In this document: positions 44,449 through 56,479 of the stretch, piece by piece
How the letters are laid out: the number at the start of each line of letters is the position of its first letter
How positions within the stretch are numbered: the first letter of the stretch is position 1
Source: Perca fluviatilis
Taxonomy: Eukaryota; Chordata; Actinopteri; Perciformes; Percidae
Reading direction: 5' to 3'
Assembly (NCBI RefSeq): GCF_010015445.1
Contig: NC_053123.1
Span: forward strand, 7,648,434 to 7,712,433
Length of the DNA: 64,000 nt
Program-made: the position numbers and the translations under genes
The notes under the pieces: model-generated
Told to the model about the DNA's origin: nothing
Databases searched by the model: none
The model's input: only the letters and a program-made list of their open reading frames with translations

Positions 44449-47172
44449 CAGTGTTGTAATGTAACGGAGTACAAATACTTCGTTACTGTACTTAAGTAGA
44501 AATTTCACGTATCTGTACTTTACTTCGCTATTTAAATTTATGTCAACTTTCACTTTTACTCCACTACATTTCCTAGATAAAATGTATACTTTTACTCCGT
44601 TATATTTCCACTAAGCATCTTCGTTACTCGTTACTAAAGAATAAAATAACAATAAGGGAGGTTTGGCGAATCACTGCTCCTAGATTGCATTACGCACGCT
44701 CCGCACGCCGCGCGCTCTATTTCAGCGCTTGTTTGTTGCTAAAGGAGGAGGAGGACGCACAACTGAAACCTACGGTGGCCGACAGGGGCAAATGCCCTGC
44801 AACTTCAGGAAACACATGCAAATAGACAAAACACAAGCAAATTAAGAAAACAACTACATTAATTTGACAACACATGTGCAGCATTCAGCAAACGCGCTGC
44901 AAATACACACAACACAACCAAATATAAAACGTGCTGCATTTAAAAAACGATGCAAAAAGAAAAGCAAACCCCGAAAAAAGAAGCGATGCAAAAAGAAAAA
45001 CAACTTCATTAATTTGACAACACATGCGCACGCATTCAGCAAACCGCGATGCAAATACACAACACAACCAAATACATAAACGCGATGCGAATAAAAAACG
45101 ATGCAAAAAGAAAAGCACACAAACCCCGAAAACAAATGCAAAAGAAAAACGCTGCATCCAGATTTCACAACGGAAGTTCTCCAGACCTCTAGAGGGAACA
45201 GCTGATCAGCTGGATTTTCGACCCCTTTTCTGCCTTTTTATTAGAGTCGGGTATGGCTGCATAGTAAAAAGAGAACTCCTGTCTCATGTCCTTATTAATA
45301 ACATAATATAATATTAGTAATATACAGTCTCTGCTCCCGTCTCAGCAGGGACGCTGGTGCCGTGCTTCGAGCTCGACCTTTCAAAATAAAAGCGCTGCGC
45401 GCGTGGCGTCGTTCCTTTGGTGTTTTGGATGTTTTTGAACTAAACAGTACGGCAATCATGCTAATGAATACAATAACTTTTTCAGGGATGTATTAAACAA
45501 CTACATGCCAGCGCTAAGGCAAAGCAATTTTGTCTTTATTTGCAGGCCGGATTTAGGCTATTCAGTTTGATAAATCCCACGGTAAATTGGCTGGTTTACT
45601 AAACGGGGGGGACTATTTTAAATAGTCTATTTTTTGTATTTCAAGAGCGTATTGCTCCACAATATGAATACAGATTGGTCACTTATTTTGTTACCGAGGA
45701 TTATTTACCGCCGATGGCGCAGATGAACTAACGCTACACTCGTTACTGTAATTAGGTAGCCTACAATAAAACCTCCATGATTAAAGAGTCAATACTTAAA
45801 CCTACCTGTTCTACAGGCAGAAACATGTAGAAACCCATATTTCAGTCTGCGCTGTCCACTCTTGTCCACCGCGCTGTGAAAACCCAGCTCTACTCTGCAA
45901 ACAGCGACTTTACAAACGAGCTAAAATGAAAGATGTCAGTTTGTAGTCTAACTGTTTATCTTAATTTGCAACCAATCTTGAACTTTGGACAAACTCTTGT
46001 AAACGTAGCTGCTGTCTAAACGAGCCATCCTCTCCGCTGGAGCGGTAAACCTATGGATGTATTATAAGACCAAAACAAATACATGTGGCTACTTAATATG
46101 CACGTGAATGACGTTCGTCAATCTTGATGATGTTGCTGGTTGTATTATTTAGCAACAGAATTGTCTTATTTCAAATTAGGCATACAGGACTAATCTGAGA
46201 TCATTTTCTAGTTAAGTAGCCTATCTAGTAATCATTATGGATTTTCCATGTTTTTAGGGGTTTGCTTACACTAATACATGTAAAAAATATAGCATTAATT
46301 TAGTAAGAAAGTGAAAATATCAAACAAGAAGATGCTATTAGGTATACTTTTATTTTCTTTATTTGAAAGTCCGGCCCCTGGAGTGTCTGCTTAAAAAAAT
46401 TCTGGCCCTTGGAAAAATTTTGTTGATGACCCCTGGTCTAGCTTTACTGCTAATGGCACAACATCCAGTGGCAGTGGCTAGCTGGATTAGAACCATTTTC
46501 TAAAGCTTCATAGTAGGTGCGGCATATATTTTCCTGCTTTTTTGTCCTTTTCCAATCACACCTATGATATTTCTTTCAGGGCCAGTAAAAATGTAGAAGG
46601 GGCCAGCAAAACTCTGATCTACTGGCCCGGGGCGGAGTGCCGGTAGGATTTTTTTTATGTTGAGCCCCGACCACCCCGACGATAGCGGTGAACTCGGTGA
46701 ACAGGGTAGTGATGAAGATAACGTCATACACCCGTGGCCGTATTTGCAAGAAATGTTTCTGTACATTGATGTCAGCTCTAAAAATATGCTGTTTGTTCTT
46801 TGAACTTAAGATAATTGTGCCTGAAAAGTCCTAGAAAATAATGCGATTTTGATTTGATGAGTGAGATTAAGAAGATATGGGAACCCTAAATATGCTTTAT
46901 GATTTACTATAAGAAAGCCACAATAAAGTTCACAATAAAAGTTCTAACCACTTGCTTTTAAAAAAAAACTTTTACTTTTACTTCAAATACTTAAGTACAT
47001 TAAATATCAGAAAATTACTTTTGATACTTAAGTACAGTATATATCAGATACTTTAAGACTTTTACTTAAGTAATATTCTAAAAGGTAACTTTCACTTCTA
47101 CCAAAGTCTTTTTCTAGTACGATACTTGTACTTTTACTCAAGTATTGCTTTCTAGTACTTTATACAACACTG
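44449..47172. mobile_element. Tol2-like hAT element, 2.7 kb, non-coding
   Basis: The ends CAGTGTTGTA and TACAACACTG are exact. The target duplication ATCCCTGG is perfect (44441-44448 and 47173-47180). Four copies of the palindrome TACTTAAGTA lie subterminally (44489, 46988, 47025, 47063), probable transposase-binding repeats. No transposase frame was found. The interior holds another repeat (44780-45185) and a GGCCCCTGG-type relic near 46370-46440. Confidence 0.9.
44780..45185. repeat. Dispersed repeat with internal tandem structure, nested in the hAT
   Basis: It starts GACAGGGGCAAATGCCCTGC and repeats blocks such as AAAAAACGATGCAAAAAGAA, CACAACACAACCAAATA and TTAATTTGACAACACATG about twice with a period near 130-150 bp. 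The long minus-strand frames across it come from the repeated A-rich units and are not genes. Confidence 0.65.
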
Positions 47173-47214
47173 ATCCCTGGTCCCGGACCTTTTTGTGTGG
47201 AGTTTGCATGTTCT

Positions 47215-47371
47215 CAGGGGCGTAGCACAAAATTCTGGACCCTGTAGAAAGGCATTCTCCATGGGCCCCTCCCTGCATCCACAGCTATTCATTCTAGCAT
47301 CTTTTTGGGCCCTTCTCACATGACGGCCCTAGGTACTCAGTCTCATTCCCACCCCCAGTCTGACACCCCTG
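47215..47371. mobile_element. 157-bp hAT MITE
   Basis: The ends CAGGGGCGT and ACACCCCTG are inverted repeats with one mismatch. The perfect 8-bp duplication CATGTTCT lies at 47207-47214 and 47372-47379. It is inserted in the 3' part of the SINE-like repeat, independently of the 2.7-kb hAT. Confidence 0.9.
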
Positions 47372-47480
47372 CATGTTCTCAATGCGTGGGTTTTCCTTCG
47401 GGTGCAATTTTGGCTGAAATTGAGCCACCATAGCAGCCAACCATTCAGGTCCGTGCCAGAGCTGCCGCCTGCCCATCAGC

Positions 47481-47924
47481 AAATTAGCGAAGTCTCCCAG
47501 CGTTTTAGCTGGCCGATGTTAGCTTGCTTGCCCCCTAACCGGGCACCACAAATACAATCTAACTAATTACTTGGGAAACTGCAGCTATTTCATTAAAGGA
47601 ATACAGGGTTATTCACCATCTCCTCTATATTTATATAGGTGGGCAAACGCATTTTTGTCTCATTGCATGCATTGTCTTAGACCGGCAGCACCATTGCTAG
47701 CTTAGTTTAGCGTAGTCAATGGAATCCTTTGTTGCTGTTTAGTATGTCATGAGTAAAAGTGAGCCAACAACAAAAAACTACCTAATTACTTCTTGTGGCC
47801 TGTGTATTCACAACGAGTACAAATAGCAATGCAGATTAAGACTAGACAATTTCCTAGGCAGATATGGATTTGGGACTGACATAAAAATTACGTAAATAAG
47901 CTTCACTAAACGTAATCTGAATAA
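47481..47924. other. No recognised feature
   Basis: Sequence between two SINE-type repeats without supported frames. Confidence 0.4.
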
Positions 47925-47933
47925 AACATTACA

Positions 47934-48128
47934 GGTGCCCGGATAGCTCACTTGGTAGAGTGGGCACCCATATATATAGAGGTTTACTCCTCAACGCAGC
48001 GGGCCGGGTTCGACTCCGACCTGCGGCCCTTTGCTGCATGTCCCCTCTCTCTCCCCTTTCATGTCTACAGCTGTCCTGTCAAAAATAAAGGCTGAAAATG
48101 CCCTTAAAAACTTACCTTAAAAAACAAC
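47934..48128 (+). mobile_element. tRNA-derived SINE
   Basis: The A-box region is TAGCTCACTTGGTAGAGTGG (47944-47963) and the B-box GGGTTCGACTCC lies near 48005. The tRNA-unrelated body is CTGCGGCCCTTTGCTGCATG...CTCTCTCCCCTTTCATGTCT, ending in A-rich sequence. The target duplication AACATTACA is perfect (47925-47933 and 48129-48137). The copy is therefore a complete retroposed unit, not a tRNA gene. Confidence 0.9.
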
Positions 48129-48137
48129 AACATTACA

Positions 48138-49070
48138 ATACATTCTGGAAATGGTGGTTGTGTAACAATGATGACAACAACTCCCATAATCCAACACAAC
48201 TTCACGACATCATCAAAAAGTCCTTTGAGAGTCGATTGAGAGACCCCTATCGAAACCCTTAACGGGAGAAAATTACATATTGTACGTTTAAGGACCATGT
48301 CCTTATGGGGTATGGTTAGCATTATTGTAAATCGCCATAGTTAAAAAAAAAGTTAATGTACCACGCTAAGTGACTCAAATGAAACACCTATGATGTTGCA
48401 TTTTTTTCCATGCTGGGTCTGGCTAACATGCTAAAATGCTCATGGTGGGTCCTCCAGTGGTGGCTTTTGCTTTCAGGAACCTTTCCCCTCAGTGTGTGAG
48501 GCCTTTCTGCTGTTTGTGACAATAAACCCTGATGTGACTACAGAGTCTCATTCAGCTTAAAATGTTTTTTACAGAATGCTGTTCAGACAGGTGAGTACAC
48601 AAAGCAAACTCATTAAACCCGCTCTCTAGATGACAACATCAAAAACATATGTGTTGCCTAGCAACAAAACGATGGGTGTATGTGGTGTGTAAAAATCTGT
48701 GCAGTCTCTTTTTTCTTTAATATGTGCATTTGTGGGAGTCGGAGTATGGAGTTTATAAATACATCTCTGTGCTGTCGGCCTTGCTGATGTTTTATTCTGC
48801 AGTTTTTTGTGTCAAGTGTCAATTTAAAGTGACATTATTTAACTTTTCACCATAAAATAACTGCTTCAAAATCATTTTGATGCTACCCTGACTTGTAATA
48901 GGGACAATGGTGCCTCTGTCATGCCTCAGTATGCAAGTTTGGTGGGTGGGTACAATCTTCTGAGAGAAGTGCTGTAACGCTCTAGCACTAGCCCTGATTT
49001 TGGTGAAACTGGATCCAGTTAGCCGTGCTGTGAGCTCGGATCACCAGGCGAGTGTTGAGGTTAGTTTGCG
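48138..49070. other. No recognised feature
   Basis: No element ends and no supported exon. Confidence 0.45.
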
Positions 49071-49074
49071 TTTG

Positions 49075-49389
49075 GACAGTGGTGGCCTTAAGGTTAGAGA
49101 CGCGAGTGTGTGACCGGGAGGTCGTCGGTTCAAATCTGGGTGGGGAAAGTGAAAGAACATTGCTTGTCCCTCCCTCATTACCACGACTGAGGTGCCCTTG
49201 AGCAAGACACTTAACCCTAACCACTCCAGTGGAGCTGCTCAGTGGCCAGCAGATCAGACTGTGGTTGTACTGGGCAACTTCCAGGTGTGAATGTGGAACT
49301 GTGTGAATGTGATCTGGGCGTTGCAAAAGAGACGCTGCCTCTCAGTGAACATTCCCTGAATAAATAAAGGTTAAAAAAAAAAAAAAAAC
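49075..49389 (+). mobile_element. tRNA-derived SINE with poly(A) end
   Basis: The A-box-like sequence is GTGGCCTTAAGGTTAGAGAC and the B-box GGTTCAAATCTGG (49128-49140). The body is CCCTCCCTCATTACCACGAC...TGAGGTGCCCTTGAGCAAG...CCTAACCACTCCAG, with an A-run at 49372-49388. The flanks share CGTTTG, a possible short target duplication. The minus-strand frame across it is incidental. Confidence 0.8.
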
Positions 49390-49963
49390 GTTTGCACTGC
49401 TAGCACAGGAGCTTTGGGTGTTTTGCTGTGTTTAGCTTAGGTTGTCGCTACTTTTTGATCATAAATAATGTAATCATAACAATTGCACCTGTACAACTGT
49501 CCATATTTACGAAGTGGTGTATAAATGAATTACACTACACAACAAACTGTAGGATGCCAAATACCTATAATATCAAAAGGTGCTTTAACTTATGTGGCTT
49601 AATAATGCTTGTTGCACCCGCTGCGGTGTCCATAGACTTGTATTTATTATCAGCCAGTTTTCTTAAATTAAATTTTCACTCTTTCTGGCCAATTCTACTA
49701 AGGCTACACTAACGAAAGCAGGTGTATAGCATCTAATGCATGCACAGGCTGCAAATGTCATCTATAGAAAAGGAATTGTTTTTTTTACATTGGGTCGTGT
49801 TGCTGGTGTTGTTCCAGTAGTGTATACATTTGATGCAATTCTTGTTATAGCCAAAAGGTTTTTTTTGTGTTTTTTTTAACAGTAGTGTCAATAACTGACC
49901 AACCTTTTTGCTTGTATTTGAGTAAGTAACTTTACTTGACTACCTAACTTTTACTTGACTACC
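49390..49963. other. No recognised feature
   Basis: AT-rich sequence; the frame of 94 codons at 49428-49712 has no supporting motif. Confidence 0.4.
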
Positions 49964-50041
49964 ATATTCTAGTACTCTTCTCACTTTTTATATACAGTAC
50001 TGATATTCTAGTACTCTTCTCACTTTTTATATACAGTACTG
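49964..50041. repeat. Perfect 39-bp tandem duplication
   Basis: The unit ATATTCTAGTACTCTTCTCA and following bases to TACAGTACTG is present twice without differences (49964-50002 and 50003-50041). The wording ACTTTTACTTGACTACC upstream resembles Tol2-like subterminal sequence. Confidence 0.9.
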
Positions 50042-50626
50042 TGTGCGATTACAGAGGCAAAAGTGCTTTCCATGTTATCACTGGAGGATTTGCAGCCATG
50101 TCTGCCCGTTCAGACCACCTTCTCATCACAAACACAAGCACTAAGAGCAGTTTTCAGGATTTCTTGGCAGAGGCCTAGCTTTGCTTTACCTCCCTTTTGT
50201 TCTATACAAATAGGTTACCTGTCAGAAAACGCAAAGTTAATGTTAGCGTTTTGAAGATAATGATCTACTATGGTTTCAGAATTGCTTTTCAGATAATACC
50301 AAATTCAAAGCAGGGTTTGGAAGTGCTACAAGGAATACAAAATAAATAAATAAATAAGTGGCAATAATGCAAGTAACACTAAATGCAGTGCTTTTGCTGA
50401 TGGTGTGGTATGAAAGAGGCAAGTTCAGGATAAGTTGAAAGTTGTATCTCAAAGGTTATAAGAAGCATATTACTGCACCACACTGTATCTAGGTCAGGAG
50501 AATTTAAATTAATTCAGCAGTAAACTTTTGAGGAGATTGCAAACAATCCCTTCAGCATCTAAATCCCTATACATAAGAACAAAACTAGAATAATGGCCAC
50601 GTATGGATGCACTACTCTCCACAAAC
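50042..50626. other. No recognised feature
   Basis: No supported gene or element. Confidence 0.45.
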
Positions 50627-50670
<44 letters not shown>

Positions 50671-50671
50671 A
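50627..50671. repeat. (TATC)n microsatellite, left of the duplicated block
   Basis: About eleven TATC units. A longer array of the same unit lies on the other side of the duplicated block (51160-51292). Confidence 0.95.
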
Positions 50672-50682
50672 AACTAGAAAGT

Positions 50683-51292
<610 letters not shown>

Positions 51293-52295
51293 AAAACTAA
51301 TAATAATCAATAACACTCAAATCTTAGATTGAGGCTGCTTTGTTTTAGTGTCGATACTTGCATGCAGAGTAGAGCAAGGGGCAATGTAACTTGTCAACGC
51401 TGAACAGGTGATGGCCATTAAAAACCGAGATGACTGCCTGTCAAGTTTCTCTCCACTCTGTTTCTGGATGTGGTGGTGGTGTTATTGATGGCTGTGTGGA
51501 GAGCTTTCCATAGTAGCAGGCATAGGTATGGACAGCTACGACAGGTTTTCCCACATGGATTTCACCTCATTATTCAGTAAGGCCTTTCTCTTAATTGGAG
51601 TTCCAGACACTGGCTGTTCCAGTGACACGAGTCACATACTCCTTTTTTCATGTGTTGGTTCTTGACTGCTTTAGGCAGAACCACCAATATTTTATTTTTT
51701 TTTTTTACAGATTTTTAATGTGCAGCTAGAGGTCACTATGAGTGCATGTAAATTGAGATGAACAAATAACTGCAATAATTATCAAATTTTAGTGGGACAT
51801 TAAAATGTCATAAGAAGGCTCATTATAGAGACAAAAATGTTAATTGAACTGATCGCACATCAATTGCTTTTGTCCTCAGAGCCATCTGGTGGAGTTTAAA
51901 TCAAAAAGCAATATAAAAAAAAGTTTACCTCTGTTATTCATCTCCACAAACTACCATTGCTTTTCCTGGGAACCAGACAAATCTGTGAGCTCAAGTTTTA
52001 TTTGCTCTGGCAGATGCGTCTGGTCCCCTTCTGCTTTTGACAGATTTCCAGTGGCCTGAGACGTGCCCGGGCCAAGCAAAACCGTGTAATATGGAGCGTG
52101 TTTGAGGCATTTTCGAAAACAACCAAGGTGGCTGCAGCTTTTTGTGGAAGCCGTTATCACTTCAGTATTGAACAAACTGGACAGTATATTTTCACTAAAA
52201 GAAGTAAAACAACTGCACTGTGCAGAGTCCCGCCTTAATTTGTTGTCAAGGCAACAACATTTATATACCACATTTTATACAATGTGCGTGACACG
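51293..52295. other. No recognised feature
   Basis: AT-rich sequence without element ends or supported exon. Confidence 0.45.
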
Positions 52296-52299
52296 AAAC

Positions 52300-52640
52300 A
52301 GTGATTAGAGAGAGAGAAGCACTAAAAACCCAAGAGCTGAATCCTGGAAACAGTCCCCTCAGTCAGCTGATGGTGAAGCTAACTAATGAGGCTCCCATCA
52401 GCACTGGTTCAAAACAACACAACAGAACAAAACAGATTATGAATCATTCAAAAAATCAATATTTAGAACATTGGAAAAGTCAAACAAAAATGCAAAGTAG
52501 ACTAAATTGTTATTTGACTCTTAGTAGAGAATATCAATTGGCTGAGTATCTGCACACTGTCAGAGATCTGAAGCAGAGACGGATCCTGACTAAATACAGG
52601 CTCAGTGACCACCAACTGGCCATAGAGCCAGGAAGACTTA
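52300..52640 (+). pseudogene. LINE ORF2 C-terminal segment, left of the insertion
   Basis: The frame reads NHSKNQYLEHWKSQTKMQSR, LNCYLTLSREYQLAEYLHTV and RILTKYRLSDHQLAIEPGR, a conserved post-reverse-transcriptase region of a Tx1/L1-like fish LINE. It stops at GR, where the 4.6-kb element begins. The following zinc-knuckle part is found at 57268, so the two are one LINE copy split by the insertion. Confidence 0.8.
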
Positions 52641-53674
52641 CGGTAGGTTTCCACACAGCGAAATTTCGCTTTGCTCTCATTGAGGTTAAATGGAGACGAA
52701 ATTCGCCCTGATTGAGTGAGATGAGAGCGAATTGTATGGGATTAGTTTTGTGACTTTAATTCCAAGCAAAACTTCTCAAGTATCAAACAAAAAACACTAA
52801 CTCAAGCAAAAAAATTGTCACCTCAAAGGTAAAACTTAAAACTTGCAAACAAAACATTTGTGTAATTGTAAACTATTGGTCTTTTATTTGTTTGATATTA
52901 TGTCCTTTTTGTTTCTTTTTTTTTTTTTCTCAATGATCAGTCTTTTGCTCTCTCCATCACGTTTGCAGTCATGCTCCCAGCTTTCTCGTTTGCGCTCCCT
53001 GAGTTTTTGCTTGCGATTCTGACACAAACATCTCGTGTGGGCGGGTCTTATTGGGGTGCGTCCCCATTGGCTAATGAGAGTTAAGGGGAAAGTTTGAGTG
53101 ACAGCTCAGCCTCAGTGCAGGTAAACTAACGTTAGAGACTCAGAGTCTGGTCTGGAGGACACACAAGCCACTCCACAGGGGATTCCTACAAGATGAATAA
53201 AGTGTAAGTATTATTAATATATATATTATCTGTGATCTACGTTGCAAGCATGGTTACTAGACATTTGTTGTTTTGTTGTGTTAAGTTACTAGCTAGCTAG
53301 CTAGTAAAGCTTTTTATGTTAGCTATAGCTACTGCAAACGTTATCTAAAACTTGTAGCCACCGGCTCCCTTACTGAGCTAATAATTTACCATGGGAATCA
53401 TGTATTCTTCGTGAGGCCTTACTCAATGGAGCTGTATTAATTATCGTCTTCTCTCTGTAGAGACCTGCAGGACCAGAGCAGAGCTACGATGCTCTCCCAG
53501 GTAACCTTAGGTTAGTAACGTAGCTATATTATGGTCTATTAGGAAAAATTATTATCCAGCTAACTACTAATTGTTGTGGTTGCTATTGGCCTGATAATAC
53601 ACAATGCTAGGGTATTGGTTAAGTTGTACAATGTAGAAGCTGTGAATGTAATATATATAGGGTTCGACACATAC
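52356..53674 (+). repeat. Inverted duplication, left arm
   Basis: Starts in the LINE (CCCTCAGTCAGCTGATGG), crosses the element junction at 52640/52641 and ends at CGACACATAC. Compared with the right arm it has about 110 extra bases near 53335-53445 and scattered point differences. The arms are separated by 1582 bp. Confidence 0.9.
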
Positions 53675-54411
53675 ATTAGATAATGTTCCATCTGTACACA
53701 CTGTTCTTTCTTTGCACTACCGTAATATGGCAGATAACGGACGTATTTTTTGTATTTTTTTAGCGCTGTAAATGTCAACAATATTTTGAATTAATGCATA
53801 GTGTTACTACTGTCCAAACTATGTACTTTAACTAACACACCAGGCCCTTGACAAATACTTTGCTTAGTGATCCTTATGGTTTGATGTGATGTGCATATGT
53901 GTCCTGGTGGCTGGCCATATCTTACTTTACACATGTAGTCAACGTGGAGGTAGGAATCTAGAAAGTGTGATCAATAATATTCCAGAAATAAGTGTTCCAG
54001 TAGTGTTCAGAAAACTAGAAAAAAATTTCTAGAGTGCAGGCTTTATTACAATTATTTATTATTGAGCTAATTTCAAACACTTTTTTATCATCCAATAAGG
54101 TACTTCAAGCTTTACAATAAGAAGTCAAAGAAGTGAAGGACTACAGCCACATCCCAGCCCTTCAGAGAACTGTCCTGCAGAAAAGGCTGTCGTCCAGACT
54201 GGAGCGGTGGGCCATCAGTGAGCTCAGGAGACCAGATGATCCCAGGCGTCCAGGAGTTGTGTGTGATATTCCTGCACCACCCTCAGAAGTGTTGTTGCAG
54301 ACACAAGTCAGCAGAGAAATACAGCTTGCCTTAGGTGAAACTGAATATGTGAAATGTATACATAACCCAATTACTCAGTATGTTTGTGTATTGTTGGTGA
54401 TGAAAAACTGA
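53193..54411 (+). CDS. Candidate three-exon gene inside the element
   Basis: Exon 1 holds ATGAATAAAGT (53193-53203) and ends at a consensus GTAAGT. Exon 2 (53461 to 53500, or 53510) has acceptor CTCTCTGTAG and donor GTAACC or GTTAGT. Exon 3 starts at about 54131 and stays open to TGA at 54411, reading VKDYSHIPALQRTVLQKRLS, RLERWAISELRRPDDP and PGVVCDIPAPPSEV. With the later donor of exon 2 the three join in frame. AATAAA follows at about 54533. The product (charged, perhaps helical) is not one I recognise. The acceptor of exon 3 is weak. It is probably an element-encoded or captured sequence. Confidence 0.35.
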
Positions 54412-54877
54412 CCCTGACCTGTGATGTACTGCAAATAATGACTGACACTGAGTTCCAGCTTCTTCTACCACCGGAGCCCCAGCTAAATATGTTCAAATAT
54501 CCATTATGCATGTGAAGTTTTATATTGGACTAAAAATAAAGCATAATAGTCTCAACCTTATTTCCCGTTTTATATAATGAACCAAACAGACAAGGGTGAA
54601 TGTAATTTTTTTTTTTTTATATATATTATGTGCATTTTAAAATATAATTACAGTAAGACAATGTAAACACAAATTAAATTACAGGACAGTATACTGTAGT
54701 AGGATATATTGACATACAATGGACTAAGAAACTACAAGTACACCAATGAAAACTTAAGAAAAAGGTTATTGTAAGTGTTAATTGAGTATCTGAGCAAAAT
54801 ATGATCAATACATACGCTATTGGTCTATACCCTGGCTGTTTGAAGCCTTCGCACACAGTGTTTCCTCCACAGAGAGA

Positions 54878-54943
54878 CTAAAGGCTCCTCTCCCTCTGCT
54901 GCTCCATGTCCTCCTGGTTGGTCTGCCTGCTGCCTGATGTGAG
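54878..54943 (-). CDS. Candidate terminal exon, opposite strand
   Basis: On the minus strand CTATCACAG precedes 66 bp reading LTSGSRQTNQEDMEQQRERS, ending L and a stop (TAG at 54878-54880). The phase fits the end of the exon 2 copy at 55432-55471 in the right arm. In that arm the ATG of exon 1 has become ATT (about 55640), so an intact reading start is absent there. Only inference links these pieces. Confidence 0.25.
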   Translation of the reverse strand, partial: LTSGSRQTNQEDMEQQRERSL

Positions 54944-55256
54944 CTGTGATAGAAAATTATAACAAAGTTTCTTACACAAATCAAATGGTAACAAAGTTCT
55001 TACTGATAACTGAGGCTTCCAAGGTTGTGTGATTTACAATTAAAATAACTTGCTTTTAAGTAGCCATTAGCAAATGTGTAGGCTTTAAAAACACTATGAA
55101 CATTTTCCTTATGCTGACCTGCTTGCAAATGCAACAGAAGACATGTAATTAGAGTTAGGATAGCCAGTCTTTGTCATAACTAGGAAAGTACAGATGAGCA
55201 CAAAACTATAAAGATGAACCAGTTAAGCAGTGCTAACACTGCATTTGTACTGTACA

Positions 55257-56479
55257 GTATGTGTCGACCTCTAGATATAATACATTACATTCACAGCTTC
55301 TACATTGTACAACTTAACCAATACCCTAGCATTGTGTATTATCAGGCCAATAGCAGCCACAACAATTAGTAGTTAGCTGGATAATAATTTTTCCTAATAG
55401 ACCATAATATAGCTACGTTACCTAAGGTTACCTGGGAGAGCATCGTAGCTCTGCTCGGGTCCTGCAGGTCTCTACAGAGAGAAGTAGCCTATAGCTAATG
55501 TTAAATGCTAACTTAAAAAAGCTTTACTAGCTAGCTAGCTAGTCACTTAACACAACGAAACAACAAATGTCTAGTAACCATGCTTGCAACGTAGATCACA
55601 GATAATATATATATTAATAATACTTACACTTTATTAATCTTGTAGGAATCCCCTGTGGAGTGGCTTGTGTGTCCTCCAGACCAGACTCTGAGTCTCTAAC
55701 GTTAGTTTACCTGCACTGAGGCTGAGCTGTCACTCAAACTTTCCCCTTAACTCTCATTAGCCAATGGGGACGCACCCCTGTAAGACCCGCCCACGCAAGA
55801 TATTTGTGTCAGAATCGCAAGCAAAAACTCAGGTAGCTCAAACGAGAAAGCTGGGAGCATGACTGCAAACGTGATGGAGAGAGCAAAAGACTGATCATTG
55901 AGAAAGAAGCAGAAGGAACTGTAAACAAAAGGACATAATATCAAACAATGAAAGACCAATAGTTTACAACTACACAAATGTTTTTTTTGCAAGTTTTAAG
56001 TTTTACCTTTGAGGTGACAATTTTTTTGCTTGAGTTAGTGTTTTTTGTTTGATACTTGAGAAGTTTTGCTTGGAATTAAAGTCACAAAACTAATCCCATA
56101 CAATTCGCTCTCATCTCACTCAATCAGGGCAAATTTCGTCTCCATTCAACCTCAATGAGAGCAAAGCGAAATTTCGCTGTGTGGAAACCTACCGTAAGTC
56201 TTCCTGGCTCTATGGCCAGTTGGTGGTCACTGAGCCTGTATTTAGTCAGGATCTGTCTCTGCTTCAGATCTCTGACAGTGTGCAGATACTCAGCCAATTG
56301 ATATTCTCTACTAAGAGTCAAATAACAATTTAGTCTACTTTGCGTTTTTGTTTGACTTTTCCAATGTTCTAAATATTGATTTTTTTAATGATTCATAATC
56401 TGTTTTGTTCTGTTGTGTTGTTTTGAACCAGTGCTGATGGGAGCCTCATTAGTTAGCTTCACCATCAGCTGACTGAGGG
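55257..56479 (-). repeat. Inverted duplication, right arm
   Basis: The reverse complement matches the left arm from GTATGTGTCG (55257) to GCTGACTGAGGG (56479). It includes the element end (56150-56195) and an inverted piece of the LINE ORF2 frame (LSREYQLAEYLHTVRDLKQR on the minus strand). Just beyond it, 56482-56508 is a further inverted copy of about 52803-52829 (CTTTGAGGTGACAATTTTTT), so the outer junction is complex. Confidence 0.9.
55432..55471 (-). pseudogene. Inverted copy of candidate exon 2
   Basis: The 40-bp segment from AGACCTGCAGGACC to CTCTCCCAG keeps its AG acceptor and GTAACC donor. It differs from the plus-strand exon by one base (ACCCGAGC for ACCAGAGC). It lies in the right arm of the inverted duplication. 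Confidence 0.6.

Larger units (their letters stand above)
44395..47480 (+). mobile_element. SINE-like repeat carrying two nested hAT insertions
   Basis: GGTGGCTCAGTGCTTATCAC, CTTCACAGCACAGCAAG and GTTCGATCCCTGG (B-box-like) are interrupted at 44449. They resume at 47181 with TCCCGGACCTTTTTGTGTGG and GTTTGCATGTTCT, are interrupted again at 47215, and end with CAATGCGTGGGTTTTCCTTC. With both insertions removed, the order matches the repeat type at 5215-5530. Confidence 0.75.

Noticed and set aside
44854..45168. Two long minus-strand frames rich in Phe and Cys
   Set aside because: They come from A-rich repeated units of a dispersed repeat nested in the hAT.
47940..48020. tRNA gene
   Set aside because: A- and B-boxes are present, but the unit continues into a SINE body with an A-rich end and a 9-bp target duplication.
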